A DNA stretch of 64,000 nucleotides from contig NC_053139.1 of assembly GCF_016808335.1 (NCBI RefSeq), positions 19,902,782 through 19,966,781 on the forward strand, given 5' to 3'. Within the stretch, counting starts at the first letter, position 1; every line of letters starts with the position of its first letter. Positions 1 through 12,394 of the stretch are shown one piece after another. Origin of the DNA: Panicum virgatum (Eukaryota; Streptophyta; Magnoliopsida; Poales; Poaceae). The position numbers were made by a program, and so were the translations under genes. The notes beneath the pieces are model-generated. The model had not been told where the DNA came from. It did no database searches and worked only from the letters and a program-made list of their open reading frames with translations.

Positions 1-2
1 AT

Positions 3-2040
3 AAAATTCTTCCTCCACTAGAGTTCTCTGATCTTGAACAATACGTTGAATGCATTAAAGGAAAATTTGTAAAGCAAACTAAAAAGGGTGCCAAACAAAG
101 TGCAGGAATGTTAGAAATAATCCAGATTGATATATGTGGCCCGTTTCCTATGAAAAGTGTGGATGGCTATGATTCGTTCATAACATTCATAGACGATTAC
201 TCCCGTTATGGCTACATTTATCCAATTAGAGAAAGATCAGAAGCGTTGAATAAATTTAAAATATTTAAAACTGAGGTTGATAAAAGAATTAAAATAGTCA
301 TGTCAGACCGTGGAGGGGAGTACTACGGTCGACATACCCCTTATGGACAAGTTCCAGGACCTTTTGCAAGGTTTTTACAGGAAAATGGTATAGTTGCCCA
401 ATATTCCACACCGGGGGAGCCTCAGCAGAATGGAGTAGCTGAAAGGCGCAACCATACACTGGTGGATATGGTGCGCAGCATGATGAGTTATTCCACACTG
501 CCATTGGGTTTGTGGATGGAGGCGTTAAAAACCGCCATCCATATTCTCAACAGAGTGCCAAGCAAATCGGTGCCCAAAACACCGTATGACCTGGGGGAGC
601 CTAGCTGAGGCTAAAATATTTAATCCAAACATTGGACAACTGGATCCCAAAACAGTAAGCTGCCATTTCATAGGCTATCCAGAAAGATCAAAAGGTTTTC
701 GTTTCTACTATCCAAACACACACAAAGTTTGTAGAAACGAGATATGTTGTCTTCCTAGAAGACGAAATGATGAGGGGGAGCATAGTACCTTGAGAAATTG
801 ACCTTGAGGAGAAGCGGGTGTATGTGCCTGCTCCTATGATTCAAGAACCATTTTTCTCACTACCTGTTGATGCTACACCAAAAGTTCCAGAAATAGTGAT
901 GCCAGTACCTTTTCCGGTTGTTACTACGCTAACTATTCCACATATTATGGTGTCAACACCTGTCGGAATTCCACCTACACCAACAGTGAGTGAAGGTTCG
1001 GAACCTGTCATCCAGGAGCCACCTGAACCCGCGGTTGGACATGAGGAGGAGGAGCTATAGCCTCCTATAGAAAATGTGCCAGAAGTTGAGGCACAAAATG
1101 TGCAACAGGTCGTGGCCCCTAGAAGATCACAAAGAGAAAAAAGGTCAGCTATTTCTAGCGACTATCAAGTATATGATACAGAAGAGGTTCATGTGGAGGG
1201 TGATCCCACTTCATATGAAGAAGCCATGAGAAGTGTTCACTCATCTAAATGGCTGGAAGCTATGGAGGATGAGATGAAATCAATGAGTTCCAATGTTGTT
1301 TGGGACTTAGAGGAAATTCCTAAAGGAGCCAAAATAGTAGGCTGTAAATAGGTCTACAAGATCAAACAAGACTCCAAAGGGAACGTAGAAAGGTTCAAAG
1401 CACGACTCGTGGCAAAAGGCTTTACGCAAAGGGAAGGGATAGATTATAACGAAACCTTTTCTCCGGTTTCGTGTAAAGATGCCTTCAGGATTATAATGGC
1501 ATTGGTGGCAAATTATGACTTAGAGTTACATTAGATGGATTTAAAGACGGCATTCCTTAACGGGGATCTGTATGAAAATATTTACATGGCACAACCGAAA
1601 GATTTTGTTGTGGAAGAAAAAGAGCATATGGGATGTCGCTTAAAGAAATCTATTTATGGACTAAAGCAAGCCTCTAGGCAGTGGTATCTAAAATTTGATG
1701 AAATGATAAGGAAATTTGGGTTTAAAGAAAATGAGGAGGACAACTGCATTTACACAAAGTTCAAAAGTGGAAGATTTATCTTCTTGATCCTGTATGTGGA
1801 TGACATTCTACTTGCTAGTAATGATGTCAGTGTGCTGCTGGAGACAAAGAAATTCTTGTCCTCAAACTTTGACATGAAAGATCTCAGCGAAGCTTCATTT
1901 GTTTTGGGAATTGAAATTCACCGAGATAGAACAAAGAGGGTATTAGGACTATCACAAAAGGCATACTTAGAAAAGCTTCTAAAAAAGTATAGTATGCATA
2001 TGTGCAAGCCTTCACCTGCTCCAATACTCAAGGGCGATAG
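3..2040 (+). pseudogene. copia pol: integrase and reverse transcriptase, first part
   Basis: Order seen: end of the GAG-pre-integrase zinc region, integrase core ([39 protein letters not shown]), a hinge rich in Pro and Glu, then reverse transcriptase ([30 protein letters not shown], catalytic YVDDILL). Lesions: near 595 a short in-frame part of the integrase C-terminus is missing and the frame changes. There is another frameshift near 725. Stops lie at 1058, at 1349 (TAG where the family has Trp after GCK) and at 1532 (TAG where the family has Gln before MDLKTAF). Protein identity is certain; the copia clade was not assigned. The segment ends exactly at the solo-LTR insertion, within the sequence after SPAPILKGD. 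Confidence 0.93.
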
Positions 2041-5000
2041 TGTGGCAGAACCGCCAGAATTAATCCGGTTTAAATGCGTAAACCATCACTATTAGCACTA
2101 AAATGGTTAATACGCACTTAAGACAGAATAATTTGACAGTCTATCGGGTATAATCCCGATAAAACCACTTGATTTCGGATCGAAACAACATACCTCATGC
2201 AAAGGTGAGTCCAGATATTACAATAACCATAATATAACTTTAATAACAAAAGTTATTATAAACTAAGTTTGAGGATTCAAAAGGATACCTCCGAAATTTG
2301 AAGTAGGTAAGTTCTTCAGAGTTAAACAGCAGAAAAGAAAACGATATCTAGTGACGATATATGACATCATGATGAAGCCTGTACATGACGTCAATCTCAC
2401 CAAGTTACCTGAAAGCAAAGTTAAAAGTAAGACTGAGTATACTAATACTCAGCAAGACTGACCCGTCTTAAGGGTATAACATCCCTTTAACTAGACATGC
2501 AAGGCTTGTGAAGGCTCTAGAGTTTCTTTTGCTGAAAAGTAATAAAGTGTAGGTCCTTAATTTCAAGTTTTAGCTTTCAGATTCTAGTTTCATTAACCAT
2601 TCTAGATTTGCACCTATCTATACAAGCATGGTAGAGAAATTATTTGCATCCAACAAGATTAAGTATCATCTTTGTTTCACTTCTTACTCCATGTGGCAAA
2701 GCAATTAAGCAGTCTCAATATCCGTGAGAGGCGGAACTGTTCCAACTGAATTTCAATCCTTGCAAGGTAAAACCTAACACACACGCTTGGAGTACCGTTG
2801 AGTCACTTCCAAGCAACCATTTGCTTCTCATTCCGGTTCATGGATCAGTGCCACTCTCAACGAGTACAGAGAACCACTCTTCTCTGCACCCGTAATCAAT
2901 TCTTCGAACATAGGGCACCAACCTCGTCCCTCAAAACATAAACTTTAGTTATAATTTAACTTCCTATCTCTAAGAGAGAGTGGGAGGTATGTCCATTTGC
3001 CGGGCCGAGGAGTTACTAGGCTTGCCGCTTACCCATAATTCACGGCATGTGGCTAGTACTTTCAAACGCTTAACCACGATCACCAGCACACTACGGCCTT
3101 AGCAAATTTATCAACACAGACGGATTTTAAATGAAGAGGTTGACCAAATCCGTCCATGGTCCTTATAGTGATTGCAAGAGAGTAAACAATCAACTCCTAT
3201 AAAGCTCGCGAGTGACAGGCAATCACTCGACTTTTACCGGTCCTATTAGCATAGCAGCTATTTCAGACTTAGATCTAGTGTTCAATCAATAGGCACCTAG
3301 AATTATGCATCTAAGGTTTTCATACAACTCCAATAACTTAAATGCACAAGTAAATAATAACGATAAGTTGTATAATTTGAAATAATAGGATTATGCTCCG
3401 GGGCTTGCCTTTAGAAGGGTCTATAGAGTTAGTAAGCTTTAGCTTTTCCGAATTGGGGTTCGGGGCTTCAGTTAATTCTGCAACATTGATTGGACTTTAT
3501 ACAGTTCACTCTCGAACTTCGAGTTCAAGTTCAGGTCTTCGTTATCTTCCGTAATGCTGACTTGGGCTTCAGAAGTATCCTCGTTTGGCTCCTGGAATAG
3601 TTCATACGTTCCGTCGACTAGCGATATCGTTTCTATATGCAATGCAGTACTCGAAATTAGTGAAGTGCTTAAGTATAGCTTTCCTTCACTAAAAAGTTGT
3701 TATCCAATAAAGTAAGCATTTAAGACCAAGCTTAAAAGTATTACTTTACAGGGCAATCATTTATTGAGTAAAAGTAAACACAAGAAACTTCATAACAGAA
3801 CTAATTATGCTAGATAGTATGGTTTGAATTCAAAAGAAAGCAAGGATAGTTCTATTCAGGAACATGGGGTGGGTTGAATTCAAAATTAGAATTAGAATTC
3901 AAAAGAATTCAACAACTAGGGTTCAAACATTAAACATCAACTCAAGGTTCAAAAGAAAAGATCATGTATGTAAATCAAGTTCAAACATGGAGTTTATTCT
4001 AACAAAAACAGAAACAACACTAGTATGCATGAATTAACCCTAGAATTCAAGAATAAATCACAAACTCAAGCTAAACAATGCAAAAATTCTTCCAAAAATT
4101 AACATAAACTATTTATGATCAGTAGATCTCATGGTAAAAAAATGACCTTAAGTAATTAACAAAAGCATGCTTTACATAAATAAACAAATGCATATACTAG
4201 AAATAAACAAAGCACATGAAATAACAAGCAAAAGTCAAATATTTGAGCCACTAATTTTATACAAGACTACTCATGGCAAAAGGAGACTAGGCTCCAAAAA
4301 TTAAGCATAACAAAGCTATGGTTAAAAAGATACAAATAAATTACTCATTTGCTAACATAAAAATTTCAAAGCATGACATGGCTCCAAACATCAATTATCT
4401 AAAAACTAAGAACAACTAACCTTTTTATACTATTAAACATAAATCTATTTTTGCAGCAAAAAGTTATAACTAAAACATGTCATATTATAATTCCAAAAGG
4501 TAGAGATTTTAACAAGGATTCTAGAAAGTATTTATTTGCTATTTTAGGATTTTTCTACAAATTACTTAGAATTTTAAAAATTGAATGCAAAAAGGTGAAA
4601 AGAAAACCAAATATTGCAGATGGGTCCCTGGTTTTGCACTGGGGTCCCTGGAAACAAGAGAAACCTTTCAATCGGGTCCTTCACCAAAACAGGGAGCAGG
4701 GGAGCTCGGCTCCGGCCGTGTTCCGGCGATCTGAGGCCAGGAGAGGAAGGGGGAAGTTGGGGGAAATGGAGAGAGGGCTCGTGCGCACCTCTAAAGGGTC
4801 TCGGGTGGGGCTGGGATGGCCTGAGGTGGGCTGTCCACACGAGCAGGCGACCGGCGATGGTCGGAGATGGTGGAGGCGGCGCTCCGGTGGGATTTAGTGG
4901 AGAGGGTCAGGTGTGGGAGCTTCAAGGGGATGAGGAGAAGCTACCAGGGTGACCTATTTGGGCAGTGTGAGGGAGGAGAGGCGACACCGCAGGTGACCGG

Positions 5001-5057
5001 CGGGCAGCGGCGCCATGGAGGGAAGAGGCGGCGGTGGATGCCGAAGCAAGGCCCTAT

Positions 5058-5068
5058 TGGGCTATTTA
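5058..5068 (-). promoter_or_regulatory. TATA box of the solo LTR
   Basis: The minus strand reads CCTATAAATAGCC, followed by a GC-rich leader-like stretch. It is the only canonical TATA seen in the LTR and is the basis for its orientation. Confidence 0.45.
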
Positions 5069-5551
5069 TAGGCAAGGGAGGAAGAGGATGAGCAAGAGAG
5101 GGAGAAGATAGGCTCGTCGGAGACCTTGGCCAAAGGGCGGCGGCGAGGCAACTCTTCCAGTGAGCGGCCGGCGAGGTGGCAGGGCTCGGCGGCGTGGCGC
5201 ACGCATGAGCTACCAGCAGAGGCGAGGAAAAAATGGCGGCAGGGCTTGCTCGCGACGCGTGGAGGCGGCCAGGGCGGCGCTCCGAGGCAGCGCGGCGTTC
5301 CGGGGGGTGGAAACCGCGGCAGCGCCCCTGTTTCTCGGTAGACAGAGGAAGAAGAAAAACAGTGGGTGGACTTAGATGCAAAAAGGAAAGAAGCTATGTG
5401 GTTTTCTGTAAAACTAAAATTTCCCCCTATTTTAGGGCTCAAATGAAAAAGTGCTTAACATGAAAATTGCTCAATTTTTTAAGACCTACAACTTTCATGT
5501 TGTGCAAAAATCCACTAGATCAAAGGTTTTGAAATTATTTTGAAATCCGTC

Positions 5552-6670
5552 CACTACTAGAGAACAGGGCTTTTGTCCCGGTCTACAGATGCTTTTTATC
5601 CCCGTTCCTTAACCGGGATTGGCCGTCCGGGATAAATATGTGCATCTCTTTTGTCCTGGAAGCTATCGAACTAGGACAAATGCTAATTTTTGCGAACAAA
5701 AAAAATTAGGTCGCTAGCGCCCGCGTACGGGAGCCAGCTTCTCCAAATTCAAAATCAATCTCAAAATCAATTACAATCACAAATCAATCATTCACAAAAT
5801 CAATTATCACAACTACAAACAATTTTTTCACAAATTAATCCGTTCACATATACATATTTGACAAAAAAAAACAAGAACAACAGCGCCGCCCGCCTGGATC
5901 TGGCGGCGCCATCCCCGCCGGCGCGACTGAGCAGAGCTGCTGCCACCGCGAGGGCCTGGCCGGGGCGCGGAACCAAGCCGACCCCGCCGGGGCCTGGACG
6001 CACCGGGAACCGCCCCCGCCGGGCCGAGCTTGTGCCCGCCGCTGGGGCCTGGACGCGGTGCGGACTCGCGCTGGCGACCGCCCCCGCCGAGCCGAGCAGC
6101 CCCCGTCGGGCCGAGTTGTTGCCGCCGTCGGGGCCTGGCCGCGGCGCGGACCCGCGCCGGCGACGCCACTGGGTTGGAGGCGCTCCAACGGGCCCGAGCC
6201 ACCCTGGCCAGTGCCCGTGCCTTGGCCGCGCCCTGGCTGCGGCTTGCCGGCCCCGCCCGCACCGGGGAGGGAGCTGAGGGCCAGAGGGAGGGAGGAGAGA
6301 AGGCAGCTGAGGAAGGGGGGCGGGACTACGGGAGGAAGAAGATAAGGCAGAGCGAGAGGAGAGGGAGAGAAATGAGAGGAGTGGAGCCAGCGACTTGGAA
6401 AATATCGGGAGGAAGACGGCGGTCACTTTTTTGTCCCGGGTGCTGGCTCCACCCGGGACAAAAAGGCTCCCTTTTATCCCGGTTGGAGCCACCACCCGGG
6501 ACAAAAGGTCCATTTCTTTTCTCGGTTGGTGTCTCCAACCGGGACAAAAGGCCACTGTCCCCCCGCTGGCCCGGCTAGCCATTGGACCCGGGACAAAAGC
6601 CACCTATTGTCCCGGGTCCAAAGACAGTCGGGACAAATGGCCTGGAACAAAGTCCTATTCTGTAGTAGTG
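5552..6670. mobile_element. Non-autonomous CACTA transposon (1.1 kb)
   Basis: Seen: the left end CACTACTAGAGAACAGG and the right end CCTATTCTGTAGTAGTG are inverted copies with few mismatches, and 3-bp duplications GTC flank the element (5549-5551 and 6671-6673). Sub-terminal zones carry many copies of the motif TTTGTCCCGG and its reverse GGGACAAAAG, as expected for TNPA-type binding arrays of CACTA elements. The core (about 5880-6300) is extremely GC-rich and repetitive, with accidental frames on both strands. No transposase is present. It sits inside the solo LTR, so it is the youngest layer of a three-level nest. Confidence 0.93.
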
Positions 6671-7573
6671 GTCAAAACTTTTATTTGCTAAAGAATACAA
6701 CTTATGTTTTAAATTTGCAAGGGTAGCCCTAAACATAAAAATTTCTTTTTTATGAGGGTAAAAAGTGAAAAACAAAATATACATTTTAGACCTCTCATAA
6801 ATTTTGAAACTTTGCCTTTTTCAAAATTATTTTATAAAAAGGACTTTGCATCTTTCTTTTAAAATTTACAAAAATACCCTTGCTAAGATAAACATGTTTT
6901 AAAGTTTCAAACACAAAAATTATATTCTTAATTGAATGGTTTTAGCCCCAAAAACCTGGGTTGTCACAGATAGATTTAGGAAATTTCAATGTCCCAGGAA
7001 CCAATATGAGATCGATCAAATGAAAGCGATTCCATATGCTTCAGCTATCGGAAGCATATGCTCAAGTTTGTACACGCCCTGACTTAGCGTTTGTTACGGG
7101 ATACTTGGTAGATATCAAAGTAATCCAGGACAGGCACACTGGATCATGGTAAAGAAAACTTTGCGTTATGTGCAAGGCACAAAAGGTGTGATGCTAACAT
7201 ACAAAAAATCCGATTCCCTAGAGATAGAAGGTACTCAGATGCGGATTTTGCGGGGGGCATCGATGACCGAAAGACCACATACGATTATGTGTTCACACTC
7301 GCAGGGGGAGCTATATCATGGAAAAGCTCCAAACAAAGTGTCACTGCATCATCGACAATGTACGCTGAATTTGTGGCATGTTATGAGGCCTCGGGGCAGG
7401 TTGAATGGTTAAAGAAATTTATACCCGGTTTAAGAGTGGTAGACAGCATTCAAAGATCACTTAGAATATACTGCGACAATAAACCAGCAGTGTTTTATGC
7501 TCACAACAATAAATCAAGTGGTGCTGCCAAACACATTGACATAAAATTTTATGTTGTGAAAGAGAAAATTCAG

Positions 7574-8546
7574 CACCACTGACTTTCCTATTAACATAGG
7601 CCTACACCAGGGGTCAACATTGAGCCCTTATTTATTTGCTTTAGTGATGGATGAGGTCACAAGGGATATACAAGGTGAGATCCCTTGGTGTATGCTCTTT
7701 GCTGATAATGTGGTGCTAATTGACGAGAGTATGGCAGGGGTTAATAGGAAGTTAGAGCTATGGAGACGCACGTTAGAGTCGAAAGGGTTCAGAATTAGTA
7801 GGACCAAGACCGAGTACATGATGTGCGATTTCAGCGCAACTAGGCATGAGGGGGGAGACGTTAGTCTAGATGGACAAGTGGTGGTCCAGAAGAATACTTT
7901 TCGGTATTTAGGATCGGTGCTACAAAAGGATGGCGACATTGATGAAGATATTAGGCATAGAATTTCAGCTGGCTGGTTGAAATGGCGGCAAGCTTCTGGC
8001 ATCCTTTGTGACAAGAAAGTACCACAAAAGCTAAAAGGCAAATTCTATAGGACAGCAATTCGTCCGGCGATGCTATACGGTGCTGAATGTTGGCCTACAA
8101 AAAGGCGACATGTCCAGCAACTGAGTGTAGCAGAGATGCGGATGTTGCGGTGGTTTTGCGGGCACACAAGGAGGGATAGAGTCCGGAACGAAGTTATTCG
8201 GGATAGGGTCGGAGTGGCACCAATTGAGGAGAAACTTACCCAGCATCGGCTGAGATGGTTTGGACATGTCCAACGAAGGCCTCCTGAGGCCCCGGTGCGT
8301 AATGGGGTTTTTGAGCGGGTCGATAATGTAAAGAGGGGTAGAGGTAGACCTAAACTGACATGGGATGAGTCGGTTAAGAGAGACCTTAAGGATTGGAATA
8401 TCTCTAAAGATATAGCTTTGGATAGGAGCACTTGGAGACTAGCTATCAATGTGTTGAACCTTGAACTTATTTCTTTCGGGTTTCATTTCTAGCCTACCCC
8501 AACTTGTTTGGAAAAAAAGGTTATGTTGTTGTTGTTGTTGTTTGTT
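7574..8546 (+). mobile_element. RTE-clade LINE, 5'-truncated
   Basis: Seen: a 16-bp perfect duplication GAAAGAGAAAATTCAG flanks it (7558-7573 and 8547-8562). The 3' end carries the plant RTE signature CTACCCCAACTTGTTTGG followed by a GTT/TTG microsatellite instead of poly(A). The 5' end begins inside reverse transcriptase, so the insertion is a normal truncated target-primed product. It landed in the RNase H region of the copia pol. Confidence 0.95.
7620..8492 (+). pseudogene. RTE reverse transcriptase, C-terminal half
   Basis: A 290-residue open frame covers the RT palm and the RTE C-terminus. Seen: SPYLFALVMDEV, FRYLGSVLQKDG, MLYGAECWP, MRMLRWFCGHTRRDR, HRLRWFGHVQRRP and RGRPKLTWDE, all typical of plant RTE elements. 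The catalytic box reads FADN where the family has FADD, a single G-to-A change that removes one metal-binding Asp. The endonuclease and RT N-terminus are absent through truncation. The frame is otherwise uninterrupted, so the copy is relatively young, but it cannot be active. Confidence 0.93.
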
Positions 8547-8886
8547 GAAAGAGAAAATTCAGAATCACTCCATTACTCTCAAGCATGTAAGTACAAAGAA
8601 AATGCTTGCGGATCCGCTCACAAAAGGCTTATCACCCAATGTGTTCAATGAACATATAGCCGGCATGGGTTTAAGGGAAAGCCTGTGATTTCTGGAGAAT
8701 AAAAGGGCCCAAAAGTTAAAGAATTTGTTTCAAAACAGTGATGTGTGTGGTAGCTGTTAAGTCTATTGGTCTTGGACCATGACGATGAAGCACGCTCTAT
8801 TCATTAATCTGTGATGGAACAATTAAAGAAAAAAGTTTTAAGTTAAAGTATAAAGTTAAAGTACAAAGTGAGATCAAGAGAGAGAA

Positions 8887-9412
8887 TGTTGTATTGATCT
8901 TCTAATTAATATGCCCAACGGCCTATTAGACCCTTGATCCGCACCCTGATCGGGGGCGCCCAACCCTTAATGGTTGGTGGGCCCCCGCTGTACAGTACCA
9001 AAATAAAAGGGGGTGAGGGGCCGGGGCACTCGGTACGAGGTTCACCGCGCCGCCAACACCCTCACCCACATTTCTAAACCTTTAGCCGCTCTGGAGGGGG
9101 CGCTGGAGCAGTGGGAAGACTCACCGCCGCCGCCGTCGACGCTCATCCATCGGCGTCGCTGCCACCGTCCTCGACTCCGCCACTACACGCTGTGACGCCT
9201 CTGCACCGCTCGTCACCGCCCTTGAGCGGATCTCCATCAACAAACCAGAGATGGCCGTCTCAAGCTCCACCGGTGGTGATGGTCTCTCCCTCCTCTCTCA
9301 AAGTACTCTCTTTTCTTTCTGTTTTAGATCTAGGACTCTTTTGTACTCAAGAAAAGGAAAGATGAAAGAAACCCCGCTTGATCTGTACACTGTGTGATCC
9401 TAAAGTCTAACA
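8887..9412 (+). repeat. 3' LTR of the first copia element
   Basis: It starts TGTTGTATTG right after the purine tract and ends TCTAACA. A TATA-like AAATAAAAGG lies near 9000, followed by a pyrimidine- and GC-rich leader. The last 15 bp (TCCTAAAGTCTAACA) are repeated once more at 9413-9427, so the outer end could be 9427. Confidence 0.7.
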
Positions 9413-9427
9413 TCCTAAAGTCTAACA

Positions 9428-10058
9428 GGAGGCCGTAGAATTTTCTGGACCAGCCACTTCTCTCATGGTTGGGAAGGGAGCTCCCTACTTTTTCCGTTCG
9501 TTCACTCCGTTCGCGCACGTTGTCGCCTCAATGCTATGTTGGCGGCCGTCCTCCCCTCACCTGCCCCAGTTGTGACATACCAGGTTGATCTGCTACTACG
9601 CCGTCCGTTCTCCGCACGGATCTCGGACATTCTTTGCCAACTCCGCCCACCCACCATTGAGCACTACTTCCCTCCCTTACCGAGCTCTCCTGCAACCATA
9701 CTTGTCCCAAGCTCAGGTTTGACCGCCGCCACCCCGATCTCGAGCTGACCGGAGCTGCCGTCCTTTCCTTGGCTATCATCTTCTTCGAATTGAGGAGCCA
9801 TCCTGCAAAACCAATGCTCAATGACTTGGAGAACGACAACGGAAGGCTACATGAGCTCGATTTGAGGTAGAATTGGAGCACCATGGGTGGATCTGGATGG
9901 CTGGACGGGAGCCTGCAGGCAGCGTAGAGAGAAAGCGAGCGGTGATGGAAGGAGGAAGAGAAGTCATAAGAGAGGAGGAAGCATAGACGAGGGGGTGTGG
10001 GCCTGCGAAAAAAAATCATAACGATACACCGACATGTGGTCCTATGGAAGCAGGGGTT
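9428..10058. other. Unassigned GC-rich stretch
   Basis: No gene is recognised. The minus strand is open for 161 codons (9534-10019), but the composition is Ser/Arg/Pro-rich without a known motif, and the plus strand is also partly open. Probably repeat-derived or a gene fragment. Confidence 0.4.
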
Positions 10059-10061
10059 TAA

Positions 10062-10385
10062 GGTCTTCGCTTCCTAGCACAAGTAGCACAAATTTTAACT
10101 AATAATTAGAAATACTAAATAATGGTATTTTACAAAACTAATTTCATAACCCCGCGCTACTTCGCGAGACGAATTTAATGAAGTCTTTAACCGCATAATT
10201 TGAGGATGGTTACTGTAGTATCACTGTAGCCAATCATTGATTAATTACCGTCATTAGATTTATCGCGAAAAGTTACACTCATCCGTGAAAATGTTGTTCA
10301 AATAAACTTCGTTTAGTACTCCATGCATACAAGATTCTTTTTTGTAATGCGTGTGCTAGGAATGTAGGAGAAACTAAACATGGCC
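10062..10385. mobile_element. Tourist-like MITE
   Basis: Bounded by TAA on both sides (10059-10061 and 10386-10388). It ends AAACTAAACATGGCC and carries the grass MITE sub-terminal motifs CGCGAGACGAAT and TACTGTAGTATCACTGTAG. TSD and ends fit PIF/Harbinger-type MITEs. No coding capacity. Confidence 0.75.
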
Positions 10386-10388
10386 TAA

Positions 10389-12394
10389 ATGTAGAATCTG
10401 TTGTCGAAGGTAATGGTAAAAAATAAATCCCCATAAAGTAGGAAAAGCTCCTACTTAAAAAGTAGAGATCCTAAAGTAAGAGTCCTTGCTGGAGTTGCTC
10501 TAACTACTGTATGAGTGGGCTCAAAACTAGACTTAAAAATCATTACAACCAACAGTTGGTTATATTATTAACCTTGCCCTTACGTGTGGATGCATGTGCT
10601 TAGTTATCTAGGCTTGTTTGGGAAAGCTCCACTCCACAAAATTCAGCTCTGCTCCACCACGTCTTGGTTCAGAAAAAAAAATGTGGAGGTGATGAACCTC
10701 TTTGCCTAATAACGTAGCTTCGGCTCCTAAAATTTTAGGGTATGTTGGGAATAGTCTCTTTTATTCATGGTAGATGGATGGCTACTGTTTGATTGCATCT
10801 TGAATTTTTTGACCTGCTACGGTACCACGGTCCTGTTCACGCCAAAAAAAAAGTTGCTGCTGAACGTTCAATGTTCGCTTTATGGAAAAAATAAGTTAGT
10901 ATATTGGTGATCACATATAGATCCAAAATCTATATTTATTACTAAAAGTGAGTAAAGTTTACATCCAAACCTTTTGGTTTGGTGCGTTGTTTTGGTCTGC
11001 CCTATGTTATTGACAAGTGGGTCTTAGTTCATCTCGTATGCGAGTCGGACCAACCCCTCCGTCCACGACTCAATCACGTAGATCTCAACAAATTAACACA
11101 CAGACACCAATACGTATCTAATACTGATACTAACTTTGTCCGGAATAATGCACACACATAATTGTCTATTGAAATATATTCAAATATTTGAAGGTCCTAG
11201 CGGCCGCAAGAGTCGGCGGTTCATTTTGCCGGCAGCCTCCAGCCAGGGATGCTCCAAAGGGAGAGGGCGGCGATGCCCTAGATGGACCTGGCGCCGAGCG
11301 ACGAGCACAAATTGGTGGCGGGGAAGAAGAAAAGTTGAGGAAGGAGGAGGTGTTGTTTCTTTTAATGCTAAAGATAGAGCGTCCGACCATTTGAACGCAC
11401 TATCCACCGTTTAAACAATGCCCCACCAATCCTACAGCAAAAATCAGGCGCGCCGATTCATCCCCACGTCGCCCGCTTCTTGCGCATGCACCTCCTCCAT
11501 TTCGTCACCAACTCCACCTTACCGTGTCCTGGAGGTCGCCCATAAGCTCCATTCAAGATGTTGCAAGGGACCCATTTTTATTGTAATTTTTCTATAAAGC
11601 TTCAATCATGATATAATATGGAATGTTTAATCAAATAACTATCCGATCTTAGATGGTACTTTTCTCGTGATGTTTCAGTATATTGCACAAGATGCTTCCA
11701 TGTAGATATGTAAACGGATCGAATACAGACGGATAATATTGATATCGTATTTGTTTTCATATTTCTATTCGAATACGGAGTCGGATATAGATAGTGTTAG
11801 TTTTTGCCAGATAAGATTATAATGGATATGGACATCATAAAAATGTAACTTCTTAGTATTCAGATACATATCAGTTACAGATATTGAATATATGAAATCG
11901 AATACGAACGGATAAAAATTCTTTTAAACTGAATCGAATTCGAATACAATTGGAAAATATCCGTACTATTTACATCCCTACTTTCACATTTTGTAGTAGT
12001 TAGTTTGGGGTGTTGTTTTCAATGCTACAACATGTAATTCAGTCTGCTGATAGTGTTTTGCTTATGTTGCATATGCTATATTTTCATGTTGCACTTGGAA
12101 GGAGTCTTACCATGACACCGTTTGATGCTAGCCTCGGACATATCCGGGCATTAGCGAGTCCATTTTTTCTCCAAATGGTATGTTGTAAGGAGTGGCAAAG
12201 GTAGGTAATAACCCTGCAGCTCCATGATGATGTATCAAATAGAATTTTTGGAGCACCCCTCAAGGATTTCTCAAAACCCATGAAGTTGATCCCTAGTTCC
12301 ATGTTTTTCCCAAAGTCGGAGTTTTGTGGAGCTGGGCGTGTTTGTCGTGAGAATTTGGGAGTGGAGCTGAAATTCATGGAGTGGATTAGCTCTT
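10389..12394. other. Intergenic, MITE remnants, no gene seen
   Basis: Pieces that look like old MITEs: 10440-10505 (ends GCTGGAGTTGCTCT, a common grass MITE terminus); 10608-10660 and 12240-12390 (CTCCACTCCACAAAATTCAG and GTGGAGCTGGGCGTG, halves of a hAT-like grass MITE family); and 11710-11990 (ACGGATCGAATAC...ATATCCGTAC...TTTACATCCCTAC, a TTTACATCCCTA-ended MITE without clear TSD). The small open frames near 11136-11414 and 12084-12440 have no recognisable domain. Confidence 0.45.

Larger units (their letters stand above)
2041..6968 (-). mobile_element. Solo LTR of a large gypsy-type element
   Basis: Seen: the block starts TGTGGCAGAACC, ends GGGTTGTCACA, and is bounded by a perfect 5-bp duplication GATAG, so it has TG..CA ends. 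It contains no gag, pol, primer site or internal LTR pair, and no repeated half. It is therefore best read as a solo LTR left by LTR-LTR recombination, about 3.8 kb once the CACTA inside it is removed. Long LTRs of this size are known in Tekay/Del-type gypsy elements. Orientation is inferred to be minus from a strong TATAAATA box on that strand near 5063. Much of 2041-4450 is AT-rich with no reading frame; 4650-5400 is GC-rich, and frames there look accidental. Confidence 0.78.
6969..8688 (+). pseudogene. copia pol: RT end and RNase H, split by LINE
   Basis: Continuation of pol after the solo LTR. RT C-terminal motifs (AIPYASAIGS, CTRPDLAF, GRYQSNPG) are followed by RNase H (GGAISWKSSKQSV, STMYAEFVACYEA, YCDNKPAV, AKHIDIKF). 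Frameshifts lie near 7110 and 7240. At 7573 the frame is cut by the RTE LINE. It resumes at 8547 (VKEKIQ), runs through STKKMLADPLTKGL and ends with a TGA at 8686. The family C-terminus is complete. Confidence 0.92.
1..9412 (+). mobile_element. Ty1/copia LTR retrotransposon, 3' part, multiply interrupted
   Basis: Seen: pol reads from the window edge through integrase, reverse transcriptase and RNase H and ends at 8688. A purine tract (8872-8886) and a 3' LTR (8887-9412) follow. The 5' LTR, gag and protease lie outside the window. Two later insertions break it: a solo LTR at 2041-6968 (TSD GATAG at 2036-2040 and 6969-6973) and an RTE LINE at 7574-8546 (16-bp TSD). Removing both restores one colinear pol frame, which shows the order of events. 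Stops and frameshifts make it a dead copy. The TSD of the copia itself cannot be checked because its left end is missing. Confidence 0.92.

Noticed and set aside
5690..6603. Several long overlapping frames on both strands (up to 267 codons)
   Set aside because: They lie in the GC-rich core of a CACTA element, are open in all phases and are Ala/Gly/Pro/Arg-rich without domains.
9534..10019. 161-codon minus ORF as a gene
   Set aside because: No domain, low-complexity composition, no splice or promoter support.
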